Counted from the stretch's first letter, positions 7,862-17,937 are shown. The stretch: 64,000 nt of DNA from Fredinandcohnia onubensis (GCF_031181385.1 NZ_JAPSKV010000015.1:1-64000); one strand, 5' to 3'. The notes: generated by a model not told the origin, from the sequence alone. Made by a program: numbers and translations.

Positions 7862-10243
7862 TTATTTAAAAATTAACACCTTACCTACTGTACCATCAGC
7901 ACTTTGGCCAACAACACGGAATTTCAGACCGTATTCAGGAATATTACGTCCTGCGTCGACTAAGCCTGGGTTACTATAGTCGGCACTATCATCAAATAAA
8001 GGTGTGCGTTGTGTGAAGTTGTCTTTCATTGTAAATTGACCTGGGTAATCTAAGAACATTTTTTCTGATTTATCTATGCTAAAAGCCGCATCATGAAGCT
8101 GATAACGAGAAGATCCAACAGCTTTGTCACTCCAGTAGTTTGTGTGCTGGTCAGCATCGACTACTCCTAAGAAACCATCACCAGGATGTGCCCCAGTCCA
8201 GTTATTGTCATAGCTTTCATCCACATACCAAACCACTAGACCTGGGTCGTATGACATTAGGCTAGCTCCACGGCGGATGTTCTTTAAGCCTTCATCGACA
8301 CCATTGTGAGATCTCCATTCTAGTAAATAGTAGTGGTCTGTTGTATATTTCCCATCATGTTTTTCAAAACCATCTAATGTAAACAGCGGTTCTCCTTCTG
8401 CTCCATCAGTGAACACTTCAGATCCATCTGCCGTTACTGTTACATTATCCGCAAAAAATCCATCAAGATTTGTTGCCCAGTCTGTCATTGAACGGAATTG
8501 GAGTTGAATTTCTTGACCAGCATACTTGTTTAAGTTAATTGATTCATGGACCCAGCCGTTACTTGAACCAGTGTATCCTGGTAGGTTTTCTTTAATTGCT
8601 GGATAGCCACCTGGATCGATAGTGCTTGTAGTTCTACTACTTGATAGGGACTCCCAAGTTGCACCATCATCAGTTGAGATCTGAACCATTGCATAATCCC
8701 AATCTTTTTCGATGTTATACCAAGCATCAAAGTCTAAGGTTACTGTTGTAGCCCCTGTTAAGTCGACTGATGTCACCATTTTATGGTCTACTTCGTCTCC
8801 TTTTCCACCAAAATACTCAAAATCACCTTCAGCTGGTGTATTCAATACATTGGTTTTTTTAGGAAGATCTACCCTTACAGCATCATTATTGGTCCCTTTT
8901 GTTACACCTTCATCTAGAAGGATAGTCTTACCTTCACTTGTGATTTCATTTGCTTCAAGTGTTGTACCACTTAACCAATTTCCACCATGCCATGCCTGTA
9001 GTTGTTCCTTCGCATATGCACTCATACCCGGTGGTTCTGTTCCCGGAATGTCTCCAGCCCAGCTACCACTTGCCATTACCGACCAATAAGCAACAGCCTC
9101 ACCTGCTCCACTATACACAGTGTCATACTCATCTGGAAGACCAAGGTCATGACCAAATTCATGGATGAAAACACCTGCAGCTCCATCTTCAGGTTCAATT
9201 GTGTAATCATAGGCACCTAATAGTCCGCCAAAACGGTCACTATTTGACGTTCCTCCAGGCACTGCAACTAATCCACCAAGGTTCCAACGGTGTGACCAAA
9301 TTGCTTCTCCACCAAGAGAGCCTCCTCCTGCTTCTTCACCTACACCTGCATGAATAATCATAAGATGGTCAATAATTCCGTCTGGCTCATTATATACGCC
9401 GTCTTCGTCATAATCGTCGCGATCCCAAACATCATATTCACTTAAGTCTACATTTGGGTCTGCTCCGGCTTTTGTTAATGCTTCATACACTAATGTGCGT
9501 GGACGAGCATCGCTACCGTCTGCCGTTGGATAATTCCCGCCATAATAAGTCGCTGGATGGTCTGCAGTATACCAACCTGCTACGGTTCCATCAACAGTAT
9601 AACTTCCACCTGACTGTTGTTCATAATATTGCTTCATGGATATTAAATCTTCACCGTTTGGTCCTTCATATCCATTCTCACCAAAAATCATGTTTTGGAA
9701 ATGTTCATGGCTATAGTCCTCATACCACATTTCTGTTTCTTCTTTTGTAATTGAGCTTTTTTCATAATCTGGGAAGTCAATTGCTAGGACCAAAACTTTG
9801 TCGCTGCGAACCCCACCATCATATTTTTCTACTTTCACAGGTTCTACTTCATTTTTCTTAGCCTGTCCAAGCTTGTTCCCCTTTCCATTTTTCAAACCAT
9901 TGTCATTTGCTTTTAATGAAGACTTAAGATTTGCATCAAGCCCCTTTGGTAGCTTGTCCTTTGTTTGACCAGAGTTTAATGCTTTTGCCTGTAAGAACTT
10001 TTTCAACACCTTCTCCGCTTCTGCTGGTGAAGCGTCTTTTGCGATTTTGCCATTTTTCTTGAGCATTTCAATGAGTTTTTCATCGTTTGCGATTCCTAAG
10101 TCGATTGGTGAGCCTTGTGAAGCTAGTTTTGAGGATACGTCTGTTGCGCTAGCGTTTGGTGACATGGCTGGACCTGCTAATAGTCCAACGCTTAATGATA
10201 AAGCAAGTGCTGTGGAAAAAATCTTTTTTTTCTTCAATTTCAT
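7862..10243 (-). CDS. Immune inhibitor A-like secreted metalloprotease (M6)
   Basis: 793-aa secreted protease of peptidase family M6. The N-terminus (MKLKKKK, then a hydrophobic stretch ending ASA) is a Sec signal peptide with a likely pro-region to about residue 140. The zinc motif is HEFGH at 361-365, followed by the Asp/Glu-rich LPDEYD. Beyond about residue 500 come beta-sandwich segments with Asp-rich loops. Known relatives (InhA of B. cereus and B. thuringiensis, Vpr-type neighbours) degrade host or environmental proteins. The start at 10243 has GGAGGGG directly upstream. The gene is placed between ydcC and alr, which are adjacent in B. subtilis, so it is an insertion in an otherwise conserved block. 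Confidence 0.93.
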   Translation of the reverse strand: MKLKKKKIFSTALALSLSVGLLAGPAMSPNASATDVSSKLASQGSPIDLGIANDEKLIEMLKKNGKIAKDASPAEAEKVLKKFLQAKALNSGQTKDKLPKGLDANLKSSLKANDNGLKNGKGNKLGQAKKNEVEPVKVEKYDGGVRSDKVLVLAIDFPDYEKSSITKEETEMWYEDYSHEHFQNMIFGENGYEGPNGEDLISMKQYYEQQSGGSYTVDGTVAGWYTADHPATYYGGNYPTADGSDARPRTLVYEALTKAGADPNVDLSEYDVWDRDDYDEDGVYNEPDGIIDHLMIIHAGVGEEAGGGSLGGEAIWSHRWNLGGLVAVPGGTSNSDRFGGLLGAYDYTIEPEDGAAGVFIHEFGHDLGLPDEYDTVYSGAGEAVAYWSVMASGSWAGDIPGTEPPGMSAYAKEQLQAWHGGNWLSGTTLEANEITSEGKTILLDEGVTKGTNNDAVRVDLPKKTNVLNTPAEGDFEYFGGKGDEVDHKMVTSVDLTGATTVTLDFDAWYNIEKDWDYAMVQISTDDGATWESLSSSRTTSTIDPGGYPAIKENLPGYTGSSNGWVHESINLNKYAGQEIQLQFRSMTDWATNLDGFFADNVTVTADGSEVFTDGAEGEPLFTLDGFEKHDGKYTTDHYYLLEWRSHNGVDEGLKNIRRGASLMSYDPGLVVWYVDESYDNNWTGAHPGDGFLGVVDADQHTNYWSDKAVGSSRYQLHDAAFSIDKSEKMFLDYPGQFTMKDNFTQRTPLFDDSADYSNPGLVDAGRNIPEYGLKFRVVGQSADGTVGKVLIFK

Positions 10244-10487
10244 ACCCCTCCAAATATCTGTTTTGAGTTCCGTACACTTTGTCCTAAGTTTCTTACAATC
10301 CCAGCTCCCTTCCATACTTGGACATGTCTCGCTTAAATAATGTAACAGAGTCTTTTAGAAAAATTTGTAGAAATTCTATAGCTAGAACTTTTTTCGTTCG
10401 TTAAATTCTTTGTTCTGTCAACCACATCCGACAACTTCCTTCGGTTTCTGAAATAAATCATAAAGGATGCTGTCGATATTTAGAGAC

Positions 10488-10515
10488 AAAAAAACAGACC
10501 CGATTATTCGGGCCT
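10488..10515 (-). terminator. Terminator after ydcC
   Basis: Stem AGACCCGA / TCGGGCCT with one mismatch and loop TTAT, followed on the reverse strand by a seven-T run. Confidence 0.85.
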
Positions 10516-10526
10516 GGGTTCGGAGT

Positions 10527-11543
10527 TTATTTTACAGCCTTGCCTTGTACTGTACGTGCAACTGAGATTAACTCTTCTTGAGTTAGATCGTCTGATGCAA
10601 TCATAAATTCTGCACCATTGTGTGTCCATGAGATCGCCTTATCTGTAAGAGTACCCACTGTGAATCCAAGGTCAACAGGCTCACCGCTTAATGAAATTGT
10701 TGTAGCAACCTCAGCTACTCGGGCTGTTTCTTGGATCAATGTGAAGGTTTTCTCTCCACCGAAAGTCATAATAACACGTGTTCCATTTTCCGTTTCGATT
10801 TTCTTTTCTTCTTTTAATTCAACACCAGCAAGCGCATCCTCTGAAGGATATAGAACCTCAAGTGGCTGCTTATCAACCTCACCCATAACTGGGATTTCAC
10901 CTATATTGGCAGAAGACATATTCTTCTCAACATCAAATGCCGATTTATCGAAGCTTGCGTCAAATTCAACCTTAGTGAACTCAACTAACAATAACACTTT
11001 ACGATCAGGGTCCATTACCTTAACAGATACTGGAGCTAAGTCCTTTTTGCTAAATGTAATTTCTTGTTTTGGCAGCATATTATTATTTTTGTAATTTGTT
11101 TTTGTTTCAAAAATGTATTGATCCTTTGTAGCTGTAAATTTCGCTTCTGGATCTTCCTGCACATCATGTACTAAAGATTCAAAAAGATACGCTTGGCTGC
11201 TGTTTTCAGGCCAATCGCTTTGGAAGCGGAAGCTTTTGTTAAGAGCAGGTGTCAGAACAAATACTCCTTCTTCATTACGTAAAATCATCTGGCTTTGATC
11301 TTTTTCTGCATTCTTAAGGTTTACACGATAGAATGTCGGCTCCTTGTGCCAAATTTCCACTTCGTATACTTGTGGATCATTGCCTGTTTGAAGCGTCATC
11401 TTCGCATCTGCCTTATAGCCAGTCATTTTTTGGACCTTTGCATCTAATGCACTAACCACATCTTCCTGTGATTTTTCCCCACATGCTGCGAGTACAAGGG
11501 CAATGAGTAGCCCTAATAACAACAAAAATACTTTTTTCTTCAT
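10527..11543 (-). CDS. ydcC: Sporulation-associated LolA-like lipoprotein YdcC
   Basis: 338-aa lipoprotein with signal peptide and lipobox LAAC (Cys21). It is closely similar to B. subtilis YdcC as I remember it (for example the runs KMTLQTGNDPQVYEVEIW and EGVFVLTPALNKSFRFQSDW). The body resembles the LolA/LppX beta-fold. YdcC is transcribed in the mother cell under SigE in B. subtilis; its function is not known. It follows acpS as in B. subtilis, but the next gene is the inserted protease, not alr. Confidence 0.93.
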   Translation of the reverse strand: MKKKVFLLLLGLLIALVLAACGEKSQEDVVSALDAKVQKMTGYKADAKMTLQTGNDPQVYEVEIWHKEPTFYRVNLKNAEKDQSQMILRNEEGVFVLTPALNKSFRFQSDWPENSSQAYLFESLVHDVQEDPEAKFTATKDQYIFETKTNYKNNNMLPKQEITFSKKDLAPVSVKVMDPDRKVLLLVEFTKVEFDASFDKSAFDVEKNMSSANIGEIPVMGEVDKQPLEVLYPSEDALAGVELKEEKKIETENGTRVIMTFGGEKTFTLIQETARVAEVATTISLSGEPVDLGFTVGTLTDKAISWTHNGAEFMIASDDLTQEELISVARTVQGKAVK

Positions 11544-11795
11544 TTCCTCTTCAACCCCTTTGCCTCTTATCGCCTATTGGTTGAGACAAAGTGTATTATG
11601 TGACGAACAGGTAAGGAATCATTTCCGTGCGTATTAGGACCCCATCATTTTCCTAGTGTTCTTTCCGACTCAACTTTGCAGACTACTAACTAAAACTTGT
11701 AAACTAAGTGAAAATCACACCGTTCATCATATTCATACACCTTGTCTCACCTACCGCACTAAAAATATATGAGGCAAAGTTGTGTAATATGCAGA

Positions 11796-12155
11796 CTAGC
11801 TTGACAAGCTTTCAAGAATTACTTGCGCAACGGCATAATCTTTACTGTGCGTAATGGATAAATGGGCCTTTTGATTCATTGGTTTTGTAAGGACCGGCTT
11901 ACCCTTTTCATCTGATAAAACCTCAATATCCAAAAAACTCAAATTCTCACCAATTCCAGTTCCAACAGCCTTTGAATATGCTTCCTTTACAGCAAACCGA
12001 CCTGCAAGAAACTCAACCTTGCGGGACTCAGAAAGACGAAAAAATTTTTCTTTCTCGGCATTTGTTAATATCCGATCTACGAACTTTTTCTGTCTATGTA
12101 AAATTTTTTTGATTCTCTCAAGCTCCACAATATCAATACCTGTTCCAATGATCAT
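11796..12155 (-). CDS. acpS: Holo-[acyl-carrier-protein] synthase
   Basis: 119-aa phosphopantetheinyl transferase that moves the 4'-phosphopantetheine arm from CoA to ACP in fatty acid synthesis. The start [15 protein letters not shown] contains the magnesium-binding Asp8, and [10 protein letters not shown] carries the second metal ligand Glu. Length is typical. It is divergent from the rhomboid gene, with about 120 bp between them. Confidence 0.97.
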   Translation of the reverse strand: MIIGTGIDIVELERIKKILHRQKKFVDRILTNAEKEKFFRLSESRKVEFLAGRFAVKEAYSKAVGTGIGENLSFLDIEVLSDEKGKPVLTKPMNQKAHLSITHSKDYAVAQVILESLSS

Positions 12156-12276
12156 TTCAAAATCCTTTCTTCTATATAAAAGCTTTCAATCATAAGATGG
12201 TACAAACCGTTAGAGGATGTTCGCCATCCTTTGAAGAATATAGTACGATAAGATGACAACAAAAAGGAGTAATAAG

Positions 12277-12996
12277 ATGTTTATAAGAACTGAAAGCTTT
12301 CGTCAATTTTTACGATTATATCCTATTATATCAATATTAATCGGGATTCATATTTTTCTTTGGTTGTTGATTTTTTTATCTCTTCCATTTGGAACAACTC
12401 TTATGCAGCACATGATTGGGTTTAATTTCTTAATTTCTGAAGGCGAGTATTGGAGATTAGTCACTCCCATTTTTGTCCATAGTGGGTTTGGCCATATGTT
12501 GTTTAATTCATTTTCACTTGTCTTATTTGGGCCTGCGTTAGAAAGCATGTTAGGTAAATTCAAATTTATCGTTGCCTATCTCTTAACGGGAGTAGCTGCA
12601 AACCTAGCAACCTTTTATATAGAACCACTCGAGTTTGCCCATGTTGGTTCTTCAGGGGCTATCTTTGGATTGTTTGGTATTTACTTATATATGGTCTTGT
12701 TCCGTAAAGACTTAATTAATCAAATGAATTCGCAGCTCATCATGACGATTTTAATTATTGGTTTGGTCATGACATTTATAAATTCAAATGTCAATATTAT
12801 CGCCCATATCTTCGGGTTCCTTGCTGGCGCTATTATCGCTCCACTCGTATTACCGAAAACCTCAGGTCAGCCACAAGTCATCATGGCAGGAAATTCGTCT
12901 TACAGACCACGAATGAGGATTCCTAGACAATTTTCTACCAAACACATTATTTGGTTGATTATTATTATCTTAGTGATTCTTGGAATATTTCTCTAA
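12277..12996 (+). CDS. ydcA: Rhomboid family intramembrane serine protease
   Basis: 239-aa multi-pass membrane protein. The catalytic serine is in GSSGAIFG and the catalytic histidine in AHIFGFLAG near the C-terminal membrane helix; HXXXN-type residues are in VHSGFGHMLFNSFS. The start at 12277 (MFIRTESF) is preceded by AAAAGGAG and matches the B. subtilis YdcA N-terminus; the reading to 12253 has no binding site. Substrates are unknown. Confidence 0.93.
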   Translation: MFIRTESFRQFLRLYPIISILIGIHIFLWLLIFLSLPFGTTLMQHMIGFNFLISEGEYWRLVTPIFVHSGFGHMLFNSFSLVLFGPALESMLGKFKFIVAYLLTGVAANLATFYIEPLEFAHVGSSGAIFGLFGIYLYMVLFRKDLINQMNSQLIMTILIIGLVMTFINSNVNIIAHIFGFLAGAIIAPLVLPKTSGQPQVIMAGNSSYRPRMRIPRQFSTKHIIWLIIIILVILGIFL

Positions 12997-13003
12997 AAAA
13001 TTC

Positions 13004-13035
13004 AAGAGCTAAAGCGGATTGGCTTTAGCTCTTTT
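13004..13035. terminator. Bidirectional terminator, ydcA/ydbT
   Basis: 12-bp stem AAGAGCTAAAGC between two convergent genes, with T-rich tails on both strands. Confidence 0.88.
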
Positions 13036-13038
13036 TAT

Positions 13039-14496
13039 TCATTCATCGATATCTTCTGTTATTGTCTTGTTTCGTTTTCTGTACCATTCCCAAATGATCC
13101 AGCAGTCGGAAATCTGCAGATCCTTTACTTCAAACCCTTTGCCTGCGACAGCTGATTTAATAAAGGTTTTAACTGAACCAAGGTCTTTTTTCCTTTGGAA
13201 GTGGGATTGTTTCTTGTCCAAGGATTGAATTCGCTTTTTATGATGAAGAACGGTTACTTTGCTAAAAAAGCGAAACTGTAAGGTCAACTGGTCCTCTTCG
13301 ATCTTCCATCCGGCCACTTTATAGCGGCTATAGCCAAGCATTGCCCCAATTGGTAAAAGAAGCAGACCTAGATAGCCCCATGAACTAAAGACATTGGACA
13401 ACATGACAATTGCCGGGACAAGTGCTAGAAAAGGCAACATCCCCCTAAACATATATCTCCACTTTGCATTGGAAGGTGCGTAATTTTCAATTTCTTGCAT
13501 CTGATAGTCAGGAACAAAATGTTGTAACAAATGATTGATGGCATTTTTCTTTACTAAAGGAAATAGCACGGTTGAGAAATCTTCTCCTTTATTAATCGAG
13601 CCACCAGCACTTTCAATATACACCGTTGCATAGCCTAAAGGCTGCCTTATCAAATTCTCACCAATACGTATCGCCTGTATCCGTGTTAACGGAATGGTTG
13701 TCTGCTTTTTTTCAATCAATCCTCTCGTTATAAAAAGCTCATCTTCTCGTTTTAAGACTGTAAAATTGGCGTACCGAAGGGTCATAATTAAAATCCCAAC
13801 TAACCACGCAATCAATAAGAACAAAGCAATTAGTGCGATGATATAGATTAAAATCGATAGACTGACATATTTTTCAATCGTATTATAAAGTTTTTCAAAT
13901 GGTAAGTATTCTGCAAACTGACTCAGAAATGCGAGTACACCGGAAATAACAATCCCGATTCCCCCTGAGGTGGACGCAAGGACAAGCAATTCCTTTGGTG
14001 TAATTTGATATGTAAATCTCACTTTTTGCGTTTCGGTTTCTTCTTCCTGATGCTTTTTCGAACGAGATAAGATTTCACGCAATTCATTGGCTTCTTCTTC
14101 TTTAATAGCTGTTAGAACAGCCTCAGCCTGCATGCCCCCACCGGCTGTCTCCACCTGTAGTTTTACCAACCCAAAAATTCGTTGAATAATACCAGCGGAT
14201 ACATCTATCGTTTGAATTCGCTCTATGGGTATATAGCGTTTTTTACGGATAATCACACCATATTCAATTCGTAACTCTCCATTTTCAATCCGATAAGTGT
14301 AACGATACCAATGCAAGATTCCATAGATCAACATCAATACAATAAAAGCAAAAGCACCTAAAAAATAATATTTTTCAAAATCATCCCCCGGTCCTACAAA
14401 AAAGAGGAAAATTAAAGGGAGTATCATTTCCTTTAGCTGTTTAAGGAAACTTAGTAAGCCAGCAACCGGATGCATTCGGCGTGATTCAAACATCAT
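13039..14496 (-). CDS. ydbT: PH-domain membrane protein YdbT
   Basis: Protein of about 485 aa with several membrane helices and three bacterial PH (bPH2/YdbS-like, DUF304) domains, at roughly 65-145, 255-330 and 400-480; each contains the pattern P-hydrophobic-x-R-I-Q (PIERIQTID, PLTRIQAIR, HHKKRIQSL). In B. subtilis YdbS and YdbT together protect against bacteriocins and related stress; the mechanism is not known. Start: the first ATG (14502) abuts the GGGTGG, so the second ATG at 14496, six bases away, is preferred. It overlaps ydbS by about 10 bp, so the two are translationally coupled. Confidence 0.9.
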   Translation of the reverse strand: MMFESRRMHPVAGLLSFLKQLKEMILPLIFLFFVGPGDDFEKYYFLGAFAFIVLMLIYGILHWYRYTYRIENGELRIEYGVIIRKKRYIPIERIQTIDVSAGIIQRIFGLVKLQVETAGGGMQAEAVLTAIKEEEANELREILSRSKKHQEEETETQKVRFTYQITPKELLVLASTSGGIGIVISGVLAFLSQFAEYLPFEKLYNTIEKYVSLSILIYIIALIALFLLIAWLVGILIMTLRYANFTVLKREDELFITRGLIEKKQTTIPLTRIQAIRIGENLIRQPLGYATVYIESAGGSINKGEDFSTVLFPLVKKNAINHLLQHFVPDYQMQEIENYAPSNAKWRYMFRGMLPFLALVPAIVMLSNVFSSWGYLGLLLLPIGAMLGYSRYKVAGWKIEEDQLTLQFRFFSKVTVLHHKKRIQSLDKKQSHFQRKKDLGSVKTFIKSAVAGKGFEVKDLQISDCWIIWEWYRKRNKTITEDIDE

Positions 14497-14965
14497 CTTC
14501 ATCCACCCTTGCTAATCTTGAGATTGAGTCACGCAACTGGTCTGCTTCCTCCAAATCAAGCGCTGGTATTTCATGGACTGTTGCCGCTGTCGAAATGGTA
14601 ACAGTAGCTAAATGATGTTTACGCAACAACGGACCTTGCTGGGTATCAACGTGTTGGACGCGGTTCATTGGGATAATTGTTCTTTTTACAATGAAAACGC
14701 CACGTTGAAGGTCAATTTCATGTTCATGTACCTCATATCTCCAGCGCTTCCACTTTAGCTTCGGTAAAATGAAAATCGTTAAAATTGACTCAATAATGCA
14801 AAGTATAAGCAGGCCTGTTAAAATCCAGTACGTCCAATCAAAAATAATCGTAAGGACTAAGACCGTAATTGCTAAAGTCCAACCAATCATAGACGAAATG
14901 AGTGCAGATGTTTTCCATACTGTTAAGGCACGTGTACTAATCCGATTTTTTGGGATGTCCCTCAT
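14486..14965 (-). CDS. ydbS: PH-domain membrane protein YdbS
   Basis: 159-aa protein with two membrane helices near the N-terminus and one bacterial PH domain (VHEHEIDLQRG, PMNRVQHVDTQQGP, ISTAATVHEIPAL). Starting at MRDIPKN (14965) gives the same length as B. subtilis YdbS; the 26 extra codons to 15043 are not conserved. It is the partner of YdbT, encoded in overlap just downstream. Confidence 0.93.
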   Translation of the reverse strand: MRDIPKNRISTRALTVWKTSALISSMIGWTLAITVLVLTIIFDWTYWILTGLLILCIIESILTIFILPKLKWKRWRYEVHEHEIDLQRGVFIVKRTIIPMNRVQHVDTQQGPLLRKHHLATVTISTAATVHEIPALDLEEADQLRDSISRLARVDEDDV

Positions 14966-15044
14966 AATCAACAAACCCTTCCCAATTGGAATATTATTCT
15001 TACCAACCTTTTCAGTATAAATGATTTTGAGAAAATTTGACATA

Positions 15045-15075
15045 AGAAAAAACAGTGCACGAGCTGTGCACTGTT
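15045..15075 (-). terminator. Terminator after cshA
   Basis: Perfect 10-bp stem AACAGTGCAC with 5-base loop and a T-rich tail on the reverse strand. It implies that ydbST are mostly expressed from a separate promoter or by read-through. Confidence 0.88.
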
Positions 15076-15085
15076 TGGTTATTAA

Positions 15086-16591
15086 TTATTCTTCGTTTTT
15101 ACGGAAGTTGCCGCGACGATTGCTACTTGAAGAGTAACGATTTCCGCCTGATCCTTGACGACCACCTGAACCTTGTCGTCCACCATTTCCTCGTCCGCGA
15201 TCACGTCCACCTTTATAACGACCACGGTCACGTCCACCACCACGGTTATTATCTCGGTTGTCTCTCTTTACACGAAGAGGTGCTTCCTCAGTTAGTTTAA
15301 TTGGAGTTGCATCCGGCTCTTTAGTCATTAACTTAATTGCAGCTGCAACAACAGAAACTGAATCATGCTCCTCTAAAAGCTCTTCAGCGATACGAGTATA
15401 GTATGATAAATTATTGGCCTCGATCATCGATACGATTTTTTCCATCGTGATCTTTTGTTGACCTTCTAAAGCCTCATCCAATGTAGGTGGCTTCATTTTG
15501 TCCATTTTACGTTTTGTTGTATTTTCCACATTTTTAAGTTGGCCGATTTCTCGTGGTGTTACGAAAGTCATCGCCATACCATGTTTTCCTGCTCTACCTG
15601 TACGTCCAATTCGGTGTACATAGCTTTCAGGGTCTTGTGGAATATCAAAATTATATACATGTGTAACACCGGAAATATCTAGTCCACGTGCTGCAACATC
15701 TGTCGCAACTAGTACTTCGATAGATCCTTCTTTGAATTTGCGCAAAACAGATATACGTTTTGCCTGACTTAGGTCACCATGGATTCCCTCTGCCGCATAA
15801 CCTCTTAAAGTTAATGCTTCTGAAAGTTCATCAACACGACGCTTCGTACGTCCAAAGATAATCGCTAATTCTGGTGATTGGATATCTAATAAACGAGTTA
15901 GGACATCGAATTTTTTCTTTTCCTGAACTTCTAGATAGTATTGTTGAATATTTGGTACTGTTACTTCTTTTGCTTTTACTTTCACAATTTGTGGGTCTTT
16001 CATGAAACGTTCAGCAATGCGTTGGATTGGACCTGGCATCGTTGCAGAGAAAAGCAAAGTTTGACGTTCATCGGGAACACCTTTTAAGATTGCCTCAATA
16101 TCCTCAATAAAGCCCATGTTTAACATTTCATCTGCTTCATCTAGGACAACCGTTTTTACATTTTGAAGCTTAAGCGTTTTACGATTAATATGGTCAATCA
16201 CACGTCCCGGCGTACCAACAATGATATGAGGGTGTTTCTTCAGTGAACGAATCTGGCGAGAGATATCCTGACCACCATAGATTGGTAAAATTCGAACGCG
16301 GTTGAAGTGCCCGATTTTATGAAGTTCTTCTGATACCTGGATCGCAAGTTCACGAGTTGGTGCAATGACAATTCCTTGGATGTTGTCGTCTTTCACATCG
16401 ACGTTCTCGATAAGAGGAATTCCAAATGCTGCTGTTTTTCCTGTTCCTGTTTGAGCTTGACCAATTACGTCATGCCCTTTTAATGCTAATGGAATCGTTT
16501 GTGCTTGAATCGGAGTTGCCTCTTCAAACCCCATTTTACTGATTGATTTCATTAAGTCTTGACTAATCCCTAGTTCGTTAAATACTGCCAA
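15086..16591 (-). CDS. cshA: DEAD-box ATP-dependent RNA helicase CshA
   Basis: 501-aa helicase with all standard motifs: Q motif ([12 protein letters not shown]), [37 protein letters not shown] and [10 protein letters not shown]. The C-terminus from about residue 440 is a basic Arg/Gly-rich tail ([18 protein letters not shown] and more) that binds RNA. In B. subtilis CshA is part of the RNA degradosome and acts in ribosome assembly and cold growth. Start: the ATG at 16600 is one base from the AAGGAG, so the TTG at 16591 (spacing 10) is preferred. It yields an N-terminus of the same length as other Bacillus CshA proteins. Confidence 0.95.
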   Translation of the reverse strand: MAVFNELGISQDLMKSISKMGFEEATPIQAQTIPLALKGHDVIGQAQTGTGKTAAFGIPLIENVDVKDDNIQGIVIAPTRELAIQVSEELHKIGHFNRVRILPIYGGQDISRQIRSLKKHPHIIVGTPGRVIDHINRKTLKLQNVKTVVLDEADEMLNMGFIEDIEAILKGVPDERQTLLFSATMPGPIQRIAERFMKDPQIVKVKAKEVTVPNIQQYYLEVQEKKKFDVLTRLLDIQSPELAIIFGRTKRRVDELSEALTLRGYAAEGIHGDLSQAKRISVLRKFKEGSIEVLVATDVAARGLDISGVTHVYNFDIPQDPESYVHRIGRTGRAGKHGMAMTFVTPREIGQLKNVENTTKRKMDKMKPPTLDEALEGQQKITMEKIVSMIEANNLSYYTRIAEELLEEHDSVSVVAAAIKLMTKEPDATPIKLTEEAPLRVKRDNRDNNRGGGRDRGRYKGGRDRGRGNGGRQGSGGRQGSGGNRYSSSSNRRGNFRKNEE

Positions 16592-16814
16592 TTTTTTCAT
16601 ACTCCTTTTTGCTAATCTATTTGTACAATGACAAAATTGACTATTTAGACGGGAAATCTGTATAGACACTGGGCTTTTCGCCTCGAATAATACGATTTTA
16701 AGCTGGATACAACAATAGGCTGCATCATGATCGCAAAACCTACACATGAAGATAAGTGCGCGGTAGGTAGGCAACTGCCTAGTATTTATAGTAGATCAGA
16801 ATCTAATTCTGCTT

Positions 16815-16870
16815 AAAAAAAGGACATTTTCCGTGAAATAACGGAAGTAATGCCCTCAGGGTTCACGTCC
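16815..16870 (-). ncRNA. Candidate structured leader/terminator upstream of cshA
   Basis: The 395-bp gap between cshA and the hydrolase gene holds one clear structure, read on the reverse strand. An outer GGAC/GTCC stem encloses two small hairpins (CCCT-GAGGG and CCGT-TATTTC-ACGG) and is followed by seven Ts. It may terminate the hydrolase transcript or act as an attenuator in front of cshA. The rest of the gap is AT-rich with no ORF or other structure that I could identify. Confidence 0.5.
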
Positions 16871-16986
16871 AAAAAGTTAATAAAAGGGTGTTACCAATGA
16901 GTTAATAAGCTATGCCCTTTTTAACACTGTATTTGTAATCTTACCACTACCCCTTTAGAAATGCAATAAAGCTGAATTTTCAATGA

Positions 16987-17697
16987 TTAGTATATACACT
17001 CTTTTGTTGTTTCATGTAAGAATGAATCTACCTCTTTAAATAGTGTTTCCTGGTCCCCGCCATAACAAACATGATGCTTTGCACATGGTAAAAAAAGGAG
17101 TCTTTTTTGTGTAGATGAGATGACTTGATTTAAGTAATGCGCACTTTTAACTGGAACAATCCCGTCACATTCTCCTTGCACAATTAAGGTAGGCACATTG
17201 ATTTGGTTTAGCAATGGCCTAATCTTTCGCACAAGCTTTCGAAATTCAATTGTTGCGGACAGAGGAGTGTCCACGATTTTCTTTTTATACCTTAAATAGA
17301 GTTCGTTATTATGAAGATTTTTGTTTAGACCATCACGAAGCATGAGTTTTATATCGGAAACGAGTTGCTTTGGGTTGATATAGTAAGCAGCAGCACTTAG
17401 TAGGACGAGTTTTTGAATTGGAAAACGAGTTGCTAAGTAACCAGCGATGATTCCTCCCATCGAAAAACCGATGACAAAAACCTGATCACAAGTATGAAGG
17501 AGCTCAACTAGTTCTTTTTCCGCATATTCAATCCATTCTGAGTAATGGGTTCCTTTTAAATTCAAGTTCTCGCCATGCCCGGGCAAGGTTGGCGTTCGGA
17601 CGACCCAATCCGTTGAATGGCGGATATGCTCTGCAAGTGGCTCAACCTCATATGGAGCCCCAGTAAAACCATGTATAAACAAACAGCCAATCACCAA
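16987..17697 (-). CDS. Alpha/beta hydrolase (carboxylesterase-like)
   Basis: 236-aa soluble alpha/beta-hydrolase. Visible features are the oxyanion motif HGFTGAP near the N-terminus, the nucleophile elbow GFSMGG at about 97-102, an acid residue near QGECDGIVP and the catalytic His in AKHHVCYG. It resembles the bacterial carboxylesterase/monoacylglycerol lipase group (Est30-like). The substrate cannot be told from sequence. It lies between murF and cshA. Confidence 0.85.
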   Translation of the reverse strand: MVIGCLFIHGFTGAPYEVEPLAEHIRHSTDWVVRTPTLPGHGENLNLKGTHYSEWIEYAEKELVELLHTCDQVFVIGFSMGGIIAGYLATRFPIQKLVLLSAAAYYINPKQLVSDIKLMLRDGLNKNLHNNELYLRYKKKIVDTPLSATIEFRKLVRKIRPLLNQINVPTLIVQGECDGIVPVKSAHYLNQVISSTQKRLLFLPCAKHHVCYGGDQETLFKEVDSFLHETTKECIY

Positions 17698-17802
17698 AAT
17701 TACTCCTCTCTAAAATGTTTTTGAAATAATTGTAATGTTTTTGTAACATTTATCGTTTTCAAACGTACTAATAAGTAAGAATCATTTTTGGGAGGGTTTT
17801 AA

Positions 17803-17907
17803 ATGGACAAGCTATTCAATGAAAACTCAGATTTTATGAAAGAATTATTATCATATTCCTTAGGAATCTTACTGACTATTCTAATTATACTACCATTTAT
17901 AAACTAG
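17803..17907 (+). CDS. Small hydrophobic membrane peptide (34 aa)
   Basis: ORF of 34 codons with GGAGGG seven bases before its ATG and a strong terminator immediately after its stop. The N-terminal 14 residues are polar (MDKLFNENSDFMKE); the rest is one membrane helix (LLSYSLGILLTILIILPFIN). It is divergent from the hydrolase gene. The good binding site and dedicated terminator support a real gene. I do not recognise the product; short membrane peptides of this kind often modulate membrane complexes, but no function can be assigned. Confidence 0.75.
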   Translation: MDKLFNENSDFMKELLSYSLGILLTILIILPFIN

Positions 17908-17937
17908 AAAAGCTCGGCAGGTGCACGCCGAGCTTTT
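17908..17937. terminator. Bidirectional terminator, small ORF/murF
   Basis: 11-bp stem AAAAGCTCGGC with complement GCCGAGCTTTT, loop of 8 bases, directly after the small ORF stop and 3 bp from the murF stop. Confidence 0.92.
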
